Assembly: GCA_947471745.1 (NCBI GenBank)
Contig: CANJKZ010000777.1
Coordinates: 2,294,501 to 2,358,500 of the forward strand
Origin: Closterium sp. Naga37s-1
Lineage: Eukaryota; Streptophyta; Zygnematophyceae; Desmidiales; Closteriaceae
DNA length: 64,000 nt
Reading direction: 5' to 3'
The translations under genes were made by a program, and so were the position numbers. The notes below the pieces were generated by a model. That model was not told the DNA's origin and made no database searches. It worked only from the letters and a program-made list of their open reading frames with translations. Shown one piece after another: positions 49,801 through 60,756 of the stretch (within the stretch, counting starts at the first letter, position 1; each line of letters begins with the position of its first letter).

Positions 49801-52622
49801 TCAAGGTGAATGAAGAAGAATGGTCAACTAGAGTCAAACGAGCCACACCGAGTTACTCAGCTGCCCAGAGCTAAATGGAAACCAGAGCCAGAGGGGGGCG
49901 ACTCAACACGGGTCATCTCATCGTGCGTCAGGCAGGGTCTCCATACCACGTGCACCCCATGGCACGCATCCATGGCATGGTGGCCAGCAACCTGAGTACC
50001 CCCATGAAGAACTAATGTTCCATGCCTTTCATTGCATTGCACCCTCCATGTGTACTCACCATGCGCACCCACCACCCACCATGCGCACTCGCCATGCGTA
50101 CCCGCTATGCACACCCACCATGTGTACGGCCCATGGCATATGGATATATGCACGTCATGCATATTATGATAAATGACATTTCTGAGTAACCCTGTGATTG
50201 CTCATGTATGCTATTCCGCACACCACACCATGTGTACCCCATGGCATGTGCATGCATGTGCATGCATGGCATGGCAGGTGGCGTACCTGGGCAACCCCAT
50301 GATGGACCACATGGCGCCATCGCCCCACCTGCACACCTTCATCCGCACCCACCTCCGCGCGTGGCTGCACCACCGCACCACCCGTGATGCGCACAGCGAG
50401 GGGGGCGCTCATACCACGGCACCACACGGGGCGCCTCCGGGCGATGCAGCGTGCCAGAGCAGCAGCAGCAGCAGCAGCCCGTTCCGCCACGTCTTTGCCA
50501 TCCTGCCCGGATCCAGACCGCCTGAAGTGAGCCTCACTCCCCCTGCCCCGCCCCCTCCCCCAAGTCACCTGCCCCTCCTACTGCCCCCACCACGCCTGCC
50601 CATCCTGCTTCTCTCTCCTCGCCTGCACCGCTAAGCACCGTCCATCTGGCCAGGTGGCGGGGAAGCTGTGTGTCGATGCCATTTTCTGTCAACCATGGAC
50701 GCTCTTCTACCTTCATGAATGTCCCTCTGCCACGTCTTCCATGAGCATATGTGTGCCTTGTCACATATCCTTTCCGTATGCTTCTCAAATCTTTCGTTGT
50801 TCGTTGGGTACTGGTTGACAGCAGCCGCACCCCTCCTCCCATGCGTGCAGGTGTATTCCAACTGGGAGCTTCTCACCTCCTCCATCCCCCACCTCATCTC
50901 CTCCCTGTTTTCCTGCTCCGGGACCACCAGCACTGGCACCAGCACTGGCACTAGCACTGGCACCGTTAACAGCAGCAACAGCACTAATGACTACAACCAT
51001 GCCACCACTAGCACTACCAGCACTGGCATTGGCAGCAACAGCAAAAGCAGCAGCAGCAGCAACGCCAGCAGCAGCAGTCCCCTGCCAGTCCTATTCGTCT
51101 GCCCTATCGTGCCCTCCCTCCAACCCTCCCCCTTCGCCTCCACCCTGCTTGCTCAAGGCTGGCTGCCGCTCAGCCCCTCCCGACCCACGTCAGAAGGGGC
51201 GGGAGGAGGGGCAGAGGCGGGGTGGGTAGAGCTGGACGGGGAGGGGTTGCTGCAGGGGCGTGTGCTAATCCTACCTGAGCGAGAGGAAGAGGAGGAGGCA
51301 CATGGTAATAGCGGAGCGTGGCGAGGAGAGAATCGGGCTGTTGTTGCTCTTGGAGGGGCGCAAGAGGAGGGGAAGGGAGGGGGCAGTATTGCTGCAGGGG
51401 GGAGCAGCGGTGGGGCAGCGAGCAGTGGTGTGGGGAGCACGGGGGGGGTGCGGGCGGTGGTGGTGGTGGTGAGGGGGGGATTCGCAGAGTGCGCTCATGA
51501 GGCCCATGGCGCCCTGGCCATGGCTGGCACGGCCACCGAGCAGATGGTGAGATTGGGAAGATAACGATATGGTAGTGTGCAATGGAGAGTGGTGGAGAGT
51601 GGTGGAGGGAGGTGGAGAGAGATGTGGAGAATGCTGATTTCCAGAATGCGTGGTTGCCCTGGCCATGGCAGGCACAGGCGCAGCAGGTAGTGAGATTGGG
51701 GAAGACGATGGTTGGGTAGATTGTGGTGGTGAACCAGGATCATTTGCAGGGTCGCGCTCAGAGAGACATGGAGTTATGGCACTGGCAGGCATGGCTATAG
51801 CAGCAGATGGTGAGTGCGAAGTGGTGGAGGGTGGTCGATTTGGCAGGTGCATGGCAATGGGCAGGCATGGCCACAGGGGCCAATGATTAGTCTGTTGGGG
51901 AGTGTGTACGCAACCAGCAACCCACTTGGATTGTTGTGAGGTGAGTGCTGCTGTGATTTTCAGGTGGGCAGATAGGTGGGTGGCAGGTGGGTGGCAAGTT
52001 TGTCCAGGAGGGTTTTAGACTGTGGGTGCAGTGCAGCAACCTCCATCAAACGTGCATTCCTGCCTGCCTGCTGGCCTCCCCCACGCCACCCTTCTCCCCC
52101 CGGGCCCAGGTGGGGCTGGGCAAGCCGGTGTTCATCATACCGGGCAAGGGCCCTCAGTTCACGGCAGTCTTTGCCGAGGCACAGACCCGCCTGCTGGGGA
52201 AATCTGTGAGCACTCTGAATGCTTTTGCACTCTGCGGGCCTTCATTCTCGTGTATCCGTCGTCCCATGCACTCACCTGTCCTCATGATTGACCATTGCTC
52301 TGGATTGACCTACCTTTTTCTCCTTCAGCGCCTCTCGTCATCGTTCGTTTCCATTCATAACACATTGTCTTTTTTCGTCCCAAGTACACCTCACATGCAT
52401 GCTAGTGCCAGTCAACCCATTATTGTTGTGCCGTCGGCCAATGTCTCTTCAACACAGGTTATTCTGTCAAATTCTCCTGAAGAACTGGGGGCAGCCGCTG
52501 CAGCGACAATGGCAGATGCAGCACTTCTCCAGGAGATTGCAGCTAATGGCAAGATACGAATGGGTGGGCCGGGTGGAGCTAGACGGATTGCAACTGCTGT
52601 ATTGGATGCTTTACTTTGGTGA
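46840..52622 (+). CDS. LpxB-related glycosyltransferase-like protein of the cyanobacteria/plastid type
   Basis: Exons traced by hand: 46840-47412, 47770-47894, 48275-48347, 48543-48804, 49311-49383, 49560-49704, 50278-50526, 50851-51546, 52110-52205, 52458-52622; 2,457 nt, phases consistent, 818 residues. Motifs in order: CVSNGHGEDTIAVSIL, LPLVGMGAPYHRHGIPTIGP, MPSGGFIYMDGKQLANDV, VAVGDVFPLALA, FMGTAKSEFYIR, YHPWERWLM, VAYLGNPMMDHM, LPGSRPPE, KPVFIIPGKGPQFTAVFAEA, then IRMGGPGGARRIA. This is the set seen in a conserved cyanobacterial and plastid family related to lipid-A-disaccharide synthase in its C-terminal half; the substrate is not known to me. The N-terminus (MLVPPHSPAVLRTASQVPS) is compatible with a transit peptide, and an acidic linker precedes the domain. 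A low-complexity Ser/Thr/Gly insert lies in exon 8. Confidence 0.82.
47404..47608 (+). repeat. 17-bp minisatellite carrying the exon-1 donor
   Basis: About 12 tandem copies of GAGATGCAGGTGCGGGG. The first copy straddles the exon-1 end (GAGATGCAG then GTGCGG). The last two copies read ATGCAGGTAAGG, a better donor consensus. Three units are 51 bp, so every third donor keeps the frame. Confidence 0.88.
51515..51900 (+). repeat. partial tandem copies of the exon-8 end and donor
   Basis: CCCTGGCCATGGCTGGCAC, then CAGATGGTGAGATTGG at the exon-8 end, recurs as CCCTGGCCATGGCAGGCAC with AGTGAGATTGG (about 51656-51705). It recurs again as CACTGGCAGGCATGGC with CAGATGGTGAGTGC (about 51780-51815). A fainter fourth copy is at about 51845-51880. 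Confidence 0.72.
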
Positions 52623-53164
52623 CCAACTGTAGGTTACTTGTTGCAGCAGCAAACACTAGTATAGCAGTCAGTCCTACATCCAGCCCTCAGATTCGTTTTG
52701 GGGCCAGGTGCTTTGTCAGCCTTGGTACACGAATGTAGGCTGGAAAAACTGTGCTCTTTCCCCCACAAAAAATAGGGATAGTACATATATGTCTTATCTT
52801 TTACACTAGAAAAAATGTTAGGGTTGTCTTGTATTAGGGGATGTTTTGGGTGCCTTATAGGTCTTATAAACAAGAACGCTTTACAATGCTTCGAATCATT
52901 CTCACATATCTTGAAATGAGGCTTATAATGAGCTTGGATGTTGTAATGGTTCCTACTTGGCCAATCATTGTTAGTGACACCACATCATGAAGAATGCATG
53001 CTGAGGAGGAATTTGTAATACATGAGTCAGCAAGTGGTTGAATTCGTGTTTTACAAGTGCAAAAATGTCAAGAACATAAGAATGTGTTGACTAAGGTTGG
53101 TTGGGGTATATGAACCTAACCCTAACTATTGTATCCCATATGACACACATCACTAAGACTATAA
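52623..53164. other. AT-rich intergenic stretch with a hAT-like terminus
   Basis: No gene is visible. CAGCCCTCAGATTCGTTTTG at about 52683 resembles the hAT terminal repeat seen at 17686 and 19188. The rest, to about 53100, is AT-rich and unrecognised. It may be a small non-autonomous element, but I cannot find a second terminus. Confidence 0.35.
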
Positions 53165-56100
53165 TGTCTGACGTCCACGAAACAGCTCCAGAGCCCAGGC
53201 TGAAGCAGTTGCCCTGAGTAGACCTGTGAGTCTCGGCGTCGTCAGCGTAAGAAGAGTCACAGTGTCCAGTAAGTACAACAGACTGCTGCCCTCCAAGAAC
53301 CAGCCCCACGCCTGATGTCGTCGCTAGGTACTTCGCCACCCTCACAGCAACTGTCCACTGAACTAGACGGTGTCTCCCTGGCGCAACAAAGCGAGCAAGG
53401 ATGCTGAGAGGGAAGGCGAGGTTTGGGCGAGTGCAAGTCATCAGGTACATGAGGCAGCCCACAAGCTCCGCGTAAGGACCACTAGGCTCAAATGGCTCGT
53501 CTGGGAAGGTCCAGTGAGTCTGTGGTCAACAGCAAGAGGTGTGCGCTGTACTGTGGAGTGCTGAAGCTCGAACCGCTAAAGGACCTGCTGCACCATGTGT
53601 GACTGTGAGAGTGTAATGGTGCGAGCGGCTCTGTCCCTGGTAGTCTGCAAGCCAAGGTACCGGTAGTGGCGCAGCTCACCAGGGTCAGTGCACGTGTGTC
53701 TCTTCTGCAGTTCGCGCTTCACGTCAGCCAAAGCAACCCTGTCAGCAGTGGCGAAAACCAGGTCGTCGACGTAGACCAGTACAAAGAACGGTGTGGAGCC
53801 ACGCCGAACAAACAACGACGGGTCGGCAGAAGACGGCTGGAAACCGAGGTCAGACTGGGTAGAACGAAGGGTGTCGTGCCACTCACGAGGAGCCAGACGG
53901 AAACCGTAGACCGGTCGCCTCAGCCTCCACTGGGTCCCAGGAGGGAAAGTGTTAGTGAAGGCAGAGGGTTGACGTAGCCAGACCTCCTCGTGTAGGCTAC
54001 CCTAAAGGAAAGCAGTAGAGAAGTCGAGAGAGTGTCACTTGTAGTCTCTCTGTCTACGTGCAGTAACACCCGAAGAGTGGTCATATTCAGGGTAGGCGCG
54101 AAGATCTAAAAGAAGTCAACTCCCTCGCGCTGACTCAATCCTCTAGCCACATAGCACGCCTTGAAGACCGGAGGAGATCCCGGTGGCCGCTTCACCCTTA
54201 AGATCCACATGCCATCGACTACGTTCGCCCCAGGGGGGGGAACCTTGTTGACGTAAGTGCCTGTGGATTTGTTGGAGGCCATCTCTGAGTCCATGGCAGC
54301 TCTCCACTGAGAGGCCCAAGGCCCTGACACCACCTTAGCGTAAGTGCGAGGAGCCGGTATGTCAAGGGCGTCGGGGTCTCCCTCAGGGGCGAGCAACATG
54401 GCACAGAGATGAGGGGAAGCGACTACCAGGAACTCTAGCTCAAACTTCCTGTCCTCTAGGGCGTCATAGCCAGGGGCAGACTCACCCCCGATAGCCAGAG
54501 GACTGGTAGGAGGAGCAGCCACAAGACTGGTGGCGTAGTCAAGGCGGCGAGTAGAGGCAAACTCAAAGACTGTGGCAGTAAGAGCGGAAACAGAGGACAG
54601 AGAAGCACGTGGGTCGGTAACAAGAGAGGCGAGAACACGAGAGAGAACAGGACGGTACATGCGGTAGTAGTCCATGACAGGAGTAAAGAGGGAAGCAGTG
54701 AGAGCCGACTCAGGAGGAGAAGGAAGTACAGAAGGAGATGAACGAGGCGGACTAGAACAAAACAGGGCAGTACGAAGGTCAGAGAAGGGAACAGGGGACG
54801 AGGGACGAGCATGAGGAGAGCGACGCGAGGGCCAAGTGTGAGGAAGAGGAGGGGACAACGGAGGCAGAGAAGGAGGGAAAATAGCTGGGGAGGGGTCAGG
54901 AGGAGGAAGCAGAGGACCAGAGATGGGAGGAGAGGGGGAGGAGGGAGGAGAGGGAGAGGGGAGACCGAGGGTCCGAAGACCAGAGACAGGAGGAGGAGGT
55001 GGCAGCTGCTGCTGCTGCTACTGTGGCTGCTGCTGCGGCTGCGACCGCTGCTCCTCCAGATGCGGCGGCTGCTGTTGCTCCTGCTGCTGCGGCTGCTGCT
55101 GCGGCTGCTCCTGCTCTGGCTGCTGCTGCTCCGGCTGCTACTGCCACTACTCCAGCCGCTGTAGCTCTAGCTGCTGCCGCTCCAACTCTCTCTCCTCTCA
55201 CTCCAACTCCAGCTGCTCCTCACGGGCACGGCGAACACGGGCCTGGAACCTGGTCGGATAGGGGTGGGGGGGAGGAGTAGTGTCCGGAGCGGTGGTAGCC
55301 CCAGGACCGCTCTCCAAAGAACCGGTCGCACCACCCCTAGAGCCAGCACCACCAGCAGCAACACGGCCAGACCCAGACTCTCCAGGTCCCGTAGGGGGCG
55401 CACCCGCACCCCCAGTTGTAGCACCCCTAGGGACAGCATGACTAACACCAGCTCCCTGAAGACTAGAACCTCCTGCAGACTCGGGCTCAGCTCCAACTCC
55501 AGTACCCCCAGCACCAGAACCTCGTGGAGGCACACTCTCTGCTCCAACTCCAACCCCTCCAGAGGTAGCACCCCCAGGGTCCTCGACACAAGCACCTGCT
55601 CCCGCAGGGTCTGCAGTTGGCTGTGAGGAGGACTGTGGGGAAGGGGACGGCACTTGAGGGGCTGCTGAGGGTAGAAGGGGTAGCGTGTGACACACCTGAC
55701 GGGGCTGGACCAGGGGGGGGGGGGGGGCTGTACCGGAGGGATAGGAGGGGGGGCGGGAGTCAGGAAAGGAGGGGGAGGAGGAAACGAAAGACCTCGACAG
55801 GGGTACCGGGTGTAGTAGGGAACTGACTCGACAAAACAAACGTCGTGGGAGTCAAAGTACCGGTGAAGGGGAGGGTGTTAAAAGGTGAAATCAGAGGAGT
55901 CCACGGGAAAACCAAGGAAGACACAGGGAAGGGCACGAGGGGAGAGCTTATCCGTGGAGGTGTCGCGAACAAGCGCCAAGCAGCCCCAGACACGAAAACG
56001 TTACCCAGCACCAGGGGACCCGGTCCAAAGACTGGTCGGTGAAGCCTCTGGTCGAGAGACACGTGGCCAGAGGTTCAGCTGGTGAGCGGCGTACCGAACC

Positions 56101-56414
56101 GCGTAGGGCCATAGAAAATGGGGCGCACGGGCGTGGATCATGGAGGTGCGTGCAATCTCCATGACCAAGCCTATGCGGCGCTCAGCAACCCCATTCTGCT
56201 GTGGGGACTCTAGAAGCGTCCAGGACTGACGGATGCCCTGCTCGCGACAGAATCCAGCGAGAATGCCCGAGCGAAACTCACCCCCACGGTTGGAGTGAAG
56301 ACAGTTGACACGGCGACCATGAGTGTCCGCAATGGTAAGTAACCACCAGATCAGCGTAGAAGTCACCTCAGGCTTCTTCGCTAGGGGGAACACTGTGGTG
56401 TAGCGAGTCGTCAA
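53165..56414 (-). pseudogene. Ty1/copia fragment C (integrase to RNase H), same family as element A
   Basis: Read on the minus strand: the integrase core starts abruptly at RYTTVFPL (about 56408). It has HSNRGGEF (Asp to Asn at the second catalytic residue) and QQNGVAERR. A Gly/Pro-rich linker follows (55.8-54.9 kb). RT pieces are at 54858-54106 and 53977-53576 (FVLVYVDDLVFAT). RNase H (GHCDSSYADDAETHRSTQG) is cut off at about 53165 after GAVSWTS. Several frameshifts and stops are present. Gag and protease are missing, and a short LTR-like piece follows upstream at 56490-56612. Confidence 0.85.
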
Positions 56415-56489
56415 CGACCACCAGAAAGAAAACTCTCTTGCTCAAGGCCAGGGCGAGGGGCGAGGCCCTGTCAAAGATAGTAGCTAGAA

Positions 56490-56612
56490 TGTTAACAGAA
56501 AGAAGAGGAGTTGAACTAGCAGGCAGAGGGGATACAAATACGAAACCCTAATAGGGTTGTACTCACTACTAAGTACCCCACTACAGACTAGACAATATAA
56601 TATTTTGACACA
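56490..56612 (-). repeat. LTR of the copia A/C family, minus orientation
   Basis: On the minus strand, CCACTTTGCCTATGGAGG is followed by TGTGTCAAAATATT and the block ends TGTTAACA, paralleling 6880-7006. It sits 5' of a truncated integrase rather than after an RNase H, so it is a separate 3' end or a rearrangement product. Confidence 0.6.
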
Positions 56613-56964
56613 CCTCCATAGGCAAAGTGGGGTATAATCAGCACAACAAGCAGTCATAGAGCAAGTTCACAAATTAGCCCTAGTGGCAGACATAGCAGAG
56701 GGGTAATGAGGAGTTGGGAGGCGGCAGGTGAAGCTGCTGACACACGGGCAACGGAGCAACTGGCACATTGGGTACCAGAGCAAGGGCATCCGGACTGCTG
56801 GAGTAACTGGCTCTGCGGGTAAGACGAGCGGCTGGAGCAACTGACCCGACGGGCTCACGTGCTACTGGAGCAAGAGGCATCCGGACTACTGGCGCAGCAG
56901 GCGACACAGTGGCTACCTCCAACCACACGTCCGCTGCTCCCCTCTGCTGCTCTCCTCCTGGCCT

Positions 56965-58760
56965 TCACTCACTCACCATGGCAGTTAGTGCCGCCGAGGG
57001 CGGCTCTTGCTCTGGGCCGCATGTTGGATTCCTAGAGAGTCCGTCCACGTGTTGCATTGTCTTGCCCGGTCGGTGTTTCACATTGAAGTCATACTCTTGT
57101 AGCTTCATCACCCACCGCGCGTTCCTGCCCGTCAGTGTCTGGTTTTGCATCAGCCACAGCAGTGGCTGATGGTCTATCACCAAGGTAAAGTAATGTCCTT
57201 GCAGGTACACCCTGAAATGTCCCACTGCCCAGACTGCCGCCAATCCCTCCCCTTCGTAGCACGAGTAGTTTGCCTTAGCGGGGCTGCATGTCCTACTGGC
57301 GAAGGCCACCACCTTCTCCACCCCCTTGTCCATCTGGCTCAGTACTGCCCCCATCCCTATGCTACTCCATTCGGTATAGAGTATGAACGGTTGTTGCCCA
57401 TCTGGCAGCTTCGGTACTGCGCCCGCCTTCACTGACTCCATCGGTCGCCCCGCATTGCTTTCTCCTGTGGCTCCTCCCACTGCCACTTCTGCTCCTCCCT
57501 GAGCAGCTTGTTCAAAGGCGCTGCCTTCTTGCTGAAATCTCCTATGAACTTGCGGTAGTAGTTGAGAAACCCCAGCAGAGCACGCAAACTGGTCCTGTCC
57601 TTAGGCCTCTCCACCCTGTCCAGAACTTCGACCTTGGCTTTTTGGATGCTGAGCTATCTTCCCGCCACCTCAAATCCCAAGTAGGCCACACTGTTGTGGC
57701 CGAAGCGGCACTTTCCCAGGTGGCAGGTCAGTCCAGCTACTTCGATTGCTGTAAGCGTAGCTTCCACATCTCGCACATATGCCTCGGCATTCGGGCTGAA
57801 GATGATGACGTCTATGTAGCACGCCGCACCACTTACTCCCCTCAGCACCGCGTCCATCACCCGCTGAAACACCGCCGATGCATTCCGCAACCCAAAAGGC
57901 ATGAAGTTCTACTCGTACAGCCCATTCGGTCTTATCCTCCTCTGCTATTGGTATCTCATTAAAGCCCTCTCGCAAATCTAGCGTCGAGAAGACCCAGCTC
58001 CCCTGCAGCTGGTCGAATATCTCTTCGGCCATTAGCATAGGGTATCTATCCGTCGGTGTCACCTTGTTCAGTCCCCGGTAATCCCCGCACATGCGGCGGG
58101 ACAGCACTGTGACCGTCAGATCTGTCCTGGCTGCACCACCATGGCTGTCGAGTAATCCGATGCCGACCGTCGGATCAAGCCGGCTGCCAGCAACCCTTTA
58201 CATTTTTCCGTGCAGATGCTGATATCCTGCGGGCTCACCCTTCTCCTCCGCTGGTACACTTGGACCTCGCTAGTTAGAGGTAGATGCATGGTGCTGGTTA
58301 CACACTTTCCTGACTGATGCAGCGTGTGCGCAAATGCGGCCGCGTGTTGTCGTAGTACCGCCTCCAATCTCAATGCCATCTCCCCATGCATTGCCCCGCC
58401 TATGTCCCAGTGTGTTTCCTGTGCTTGTGGCTGTGCCGCCTCTCCCACTCTCCCTGGTCTTTCTCCCGTCTCGGCTTCTTCTGCCGTGCCCGAATCCTCA
58501 AGCGGCTCAGCTGCCCCCTCTCCTTCGCCTGCTCCTTGCCTCTCCCCCTCATCCTCTACGTCTATCCTGCTAGCCATGTACGCCCTGCTAGCTCCCAAGA
58601 AGACCTCGTCCGAATCTGGGATCCACCTCTCCGTAGGGTCTTCCTCTTGCTCTAAGTCCCAGTCCATCTCTGGCTCTACTTCCCACCACTCTTCTCCCTC
58701 CTCCTCTTGGTCCGGGTATCTTCCTGGGATCCCTAAGTGGTCATTCAACCTCTCCGCCCG
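56965..58760 (-). pseudogene. gypsy element reverse transcriptase and RNase H
   Basis: An acidic linker (58748-58450) leads in the methyltransferase frame to the RT N-terminus (MHLPLTSEVQVYQRRRRVSP, GLIRRSASDYSTAMVVQPG). A frameshift near 58.12 kb is followed by MCGDYRGLNKVTPTDRYPM and STLDLREGFNEIPIAEED. After another frame change come FMPFGLRNASAVFQRVMD and CYIDVIIFSP, where YIDD is expected, so a catalytic Asp is lost. ALLGFLNYYRKFIGDFSKKA is the RT thumb/connection. RNase H (57420-56980) has ILYTEWSSIGMGAVL (Glu in place of the first catalytic Asp), YEGEGLA, VIDHQPL and HVDGLSRNP. TAG codons lie at 57909-57911 and 57654-57656. No integrase HHCC or DDE motif follows. Confidence 0.82.
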
Positions 58761-58856
58761 TTTCTCCTATGGCACCCCCTTCCTCCGCATCTCCCATGCC
58801 TCATTCTCCAAGTGCTCCTGCAATTTTTCTGCTTCCTCTTCCTTGACCTCATCCTC

Positions 58857-59990
58857 CTAAGTCTTCAGGTCTGCTCTCGCTGCGTGGTCTCTCCTTCGCT
58901 CTAGTCGGTTCCGTTCCAGGTGCCTTTCCATAGTGCCCACCAACCAGTGCAGAGCATTTAGGTCCATGGCCTTCCCCAGCGCCCTCCGCTTCTGTTCCTC
59001 TGTGACCTCTGTGCTCGCGGTCGCGCCCACCATGAAACCCATCGCCAGCTCTTGTTCCAGCGCTGTCGGCTCCTCCCACACCCCCTTCAGTCGGTCAAAC
59101 ACCATCCCCGGTCCCTCCACCCCATCTCTCATCCTGAAGCCCTCTGCTTTCTCGTACACCACCAGTGTCGGCCACGCTTGCCGTGGCTTCCCTATCTTGT
59201 TGCAAGGATATTGCGTCTCGTCATCGGGGTGTCGCACTGGTGCAGGCATCCGCCCGGGTTCCAGTATGTCGGCGACTAGCCTTGGCCGCGGTCGCTCCAT
59301 CAGTGATAGCTCGTACTGCAGGACAGCTTCCGGCAGTACATTCTGCCAGTACCTGCGAGTCCGATGAGTTCGGCTCCCATTCTTGGCCGCGTCCCACGCT
59401 ACCCCTGCCCCTAGCTCTCCTCTAATCTCCTCTTCCGCTAGCTTGACCGCCTCCCTATCATCGTCCCTAGTGTCCACGTTTTCCACGATGTACGCCACTT
59501 CCCCTTGCTTTCGCTTGATCAGTTTAAGGATCCTGATCAGTTCTCGGAACAGCCCGCTCCTCTAATCACTCATCCCCCTTCCCTCTTTGTCCCATGACAT
59601 CCCTTGACATTCCCGGCCTGCTACCACCAAATCGATGTGCCCCCGGCGGCCCAGCGCCTCCTCCTTTACATCCTCCACGCGATGGCAGGTCCACTCTGCC
59701 CCTCGTTCCACCGCCCCTTCATACAGCTGTGAGGGGTACCTCTCTTCCAGCTTCTTGATATGGTGTCAGAATATGCTGCTTGCCGCGACGTCGTTATCCA
59801 CGTAGATGTACTTCTTCACTCGTAGTCTTGCCTTTAGCACCACTGCTAACCCCGTGCTGATGCCTCCAAACAACTCAAGGAGCACGATCGGCTTCTGAAA
59901 CAACCTGTTGTCCAGGTGCAGTTGCTTCAGGCTCCCTCTTTCCCCCCACTGCTGTTGGTGCCAGTCACAGTATCGCCTCTCCTCTTCCAA
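58857..59990 (-). pseudogene. C5-cytosine DNA methyltransferase domain captured by a retrotransposon
   Basis: This domain would methylate cytosine C5 in DNA. Motifs in order on the minus strand: motif I LLELFGGISTGL (59862-59876 core), with an acidic residue after strand 2 (YIYVDND); motif IV VVAGRECQGMS (59604-59612 codes ECQ), the catalytic Cys kept but the usual Pro replaced by Glu; SGLFRELIRIL; motif VI IVENVD (59475-59483); motif VIII SRTHRTRRYWQN; a target-recognition-like segment; and a C-terminal motif RRALGKAMDLNALHWLVGTM. The arrangement resembles DNMT3/DRM-like enzymes more than bacterial ones; I cannot place it further. Length, about 375 codons, suits a bare catalytic domain. Stops in frame: TGA 59766-59768, TAG 59562-59564, TAG 58857-58859. 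Otherwise it is open, so it decayed recently. Confidence 0.85.
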
Positions 59991-60009
59991 CTCCTCCCAG
60001 CTCTTCCGC

Positions 60010-60660
60010 CCCAGCTCCTACTCCGCCGTTTTCACCTCATCCTGGTAGGCCGCTAGCGGCTCATGGCGAATAAAGCGCACTGGTAGCTCTGCCAGGCGTC
60101 CGTCATACTCCCAATATGTCACTCGAGACATCAGCTTCTCCTCCCACATGCAGAAAGTCGAGCCGATACTATAGAGGAACTCGACTCCCAAAAGCAGGTT
60201 GTAATCTTCCGATGGTGAAATGCTGCACTACAGCTTCGCAAAACATTCCTCTGGACTTCCCCGCTGATCATGATCTCGACCGTCGCCCGTGTTTTCGGCA
60301 TCCACTTGGTTCCACCGCCTTCCGCCGACATCAACAGCAGTCCTTCTGCTATCTGTCTCTCTGGCCTATCTAGCTGTAGCTCCTCTGCAAGCCGCTTCTC
60401 TATCAACACTGGATGTGCGCCCGTCAAATGACCTGCTTCACCGGCAGACCACCCACCGTGATATACCCTTTCTCTGCTACCAGCACTGACGCCACACAGC
60501 TCAGCCTCTCCAACGGGTGACGCCGAGGTGGTATCCCTTCTCTGGCCTCTCCTGCTCGCCGCCTTGGCCCATACTCATGTTGCTCTTCAATCCGCTGTCG
60601 CAAGTACCTCTCCCTCGACCTCATGCCCAGCTCGTCTCTTTCCCTGGCAAGCCTGGCCAT
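60010..60660 (-). pseudogene. gypsy element aspartic protease, active site broken
   Basis: The frame from 60660 reads through VASVLVAEKGYITVGGLPVK and QVI, then hits TGA. One base out of register, TGAHPVLIEKRLAEELQL continues. The DTG active-site triplet expected at this junction is destroyed by the frameshift. The C-terminal part (DYNLLLGVEFLYSIGSTFCM) is in the frame that continues into the methyltransferase, with TAG codons at 60228-60230 and 60018-60020. Confidence 0.72.
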
Positions 60661-60756
60661 CAGGCATAACTCTTATTTGCTCCCTTCCTCCCCCTCTTCT
60701 TCCCTCGCCACCATGGCCGGCCTCCACTCTGTTCCTCTCTCTCGTTCCTCCAACTA

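Noticed and set aside
53115-53135. AACCTAACCCTAAC as an internal telomere remnant
   Set aside because: There are only about two imperfect units, too short to distinguish from chance.
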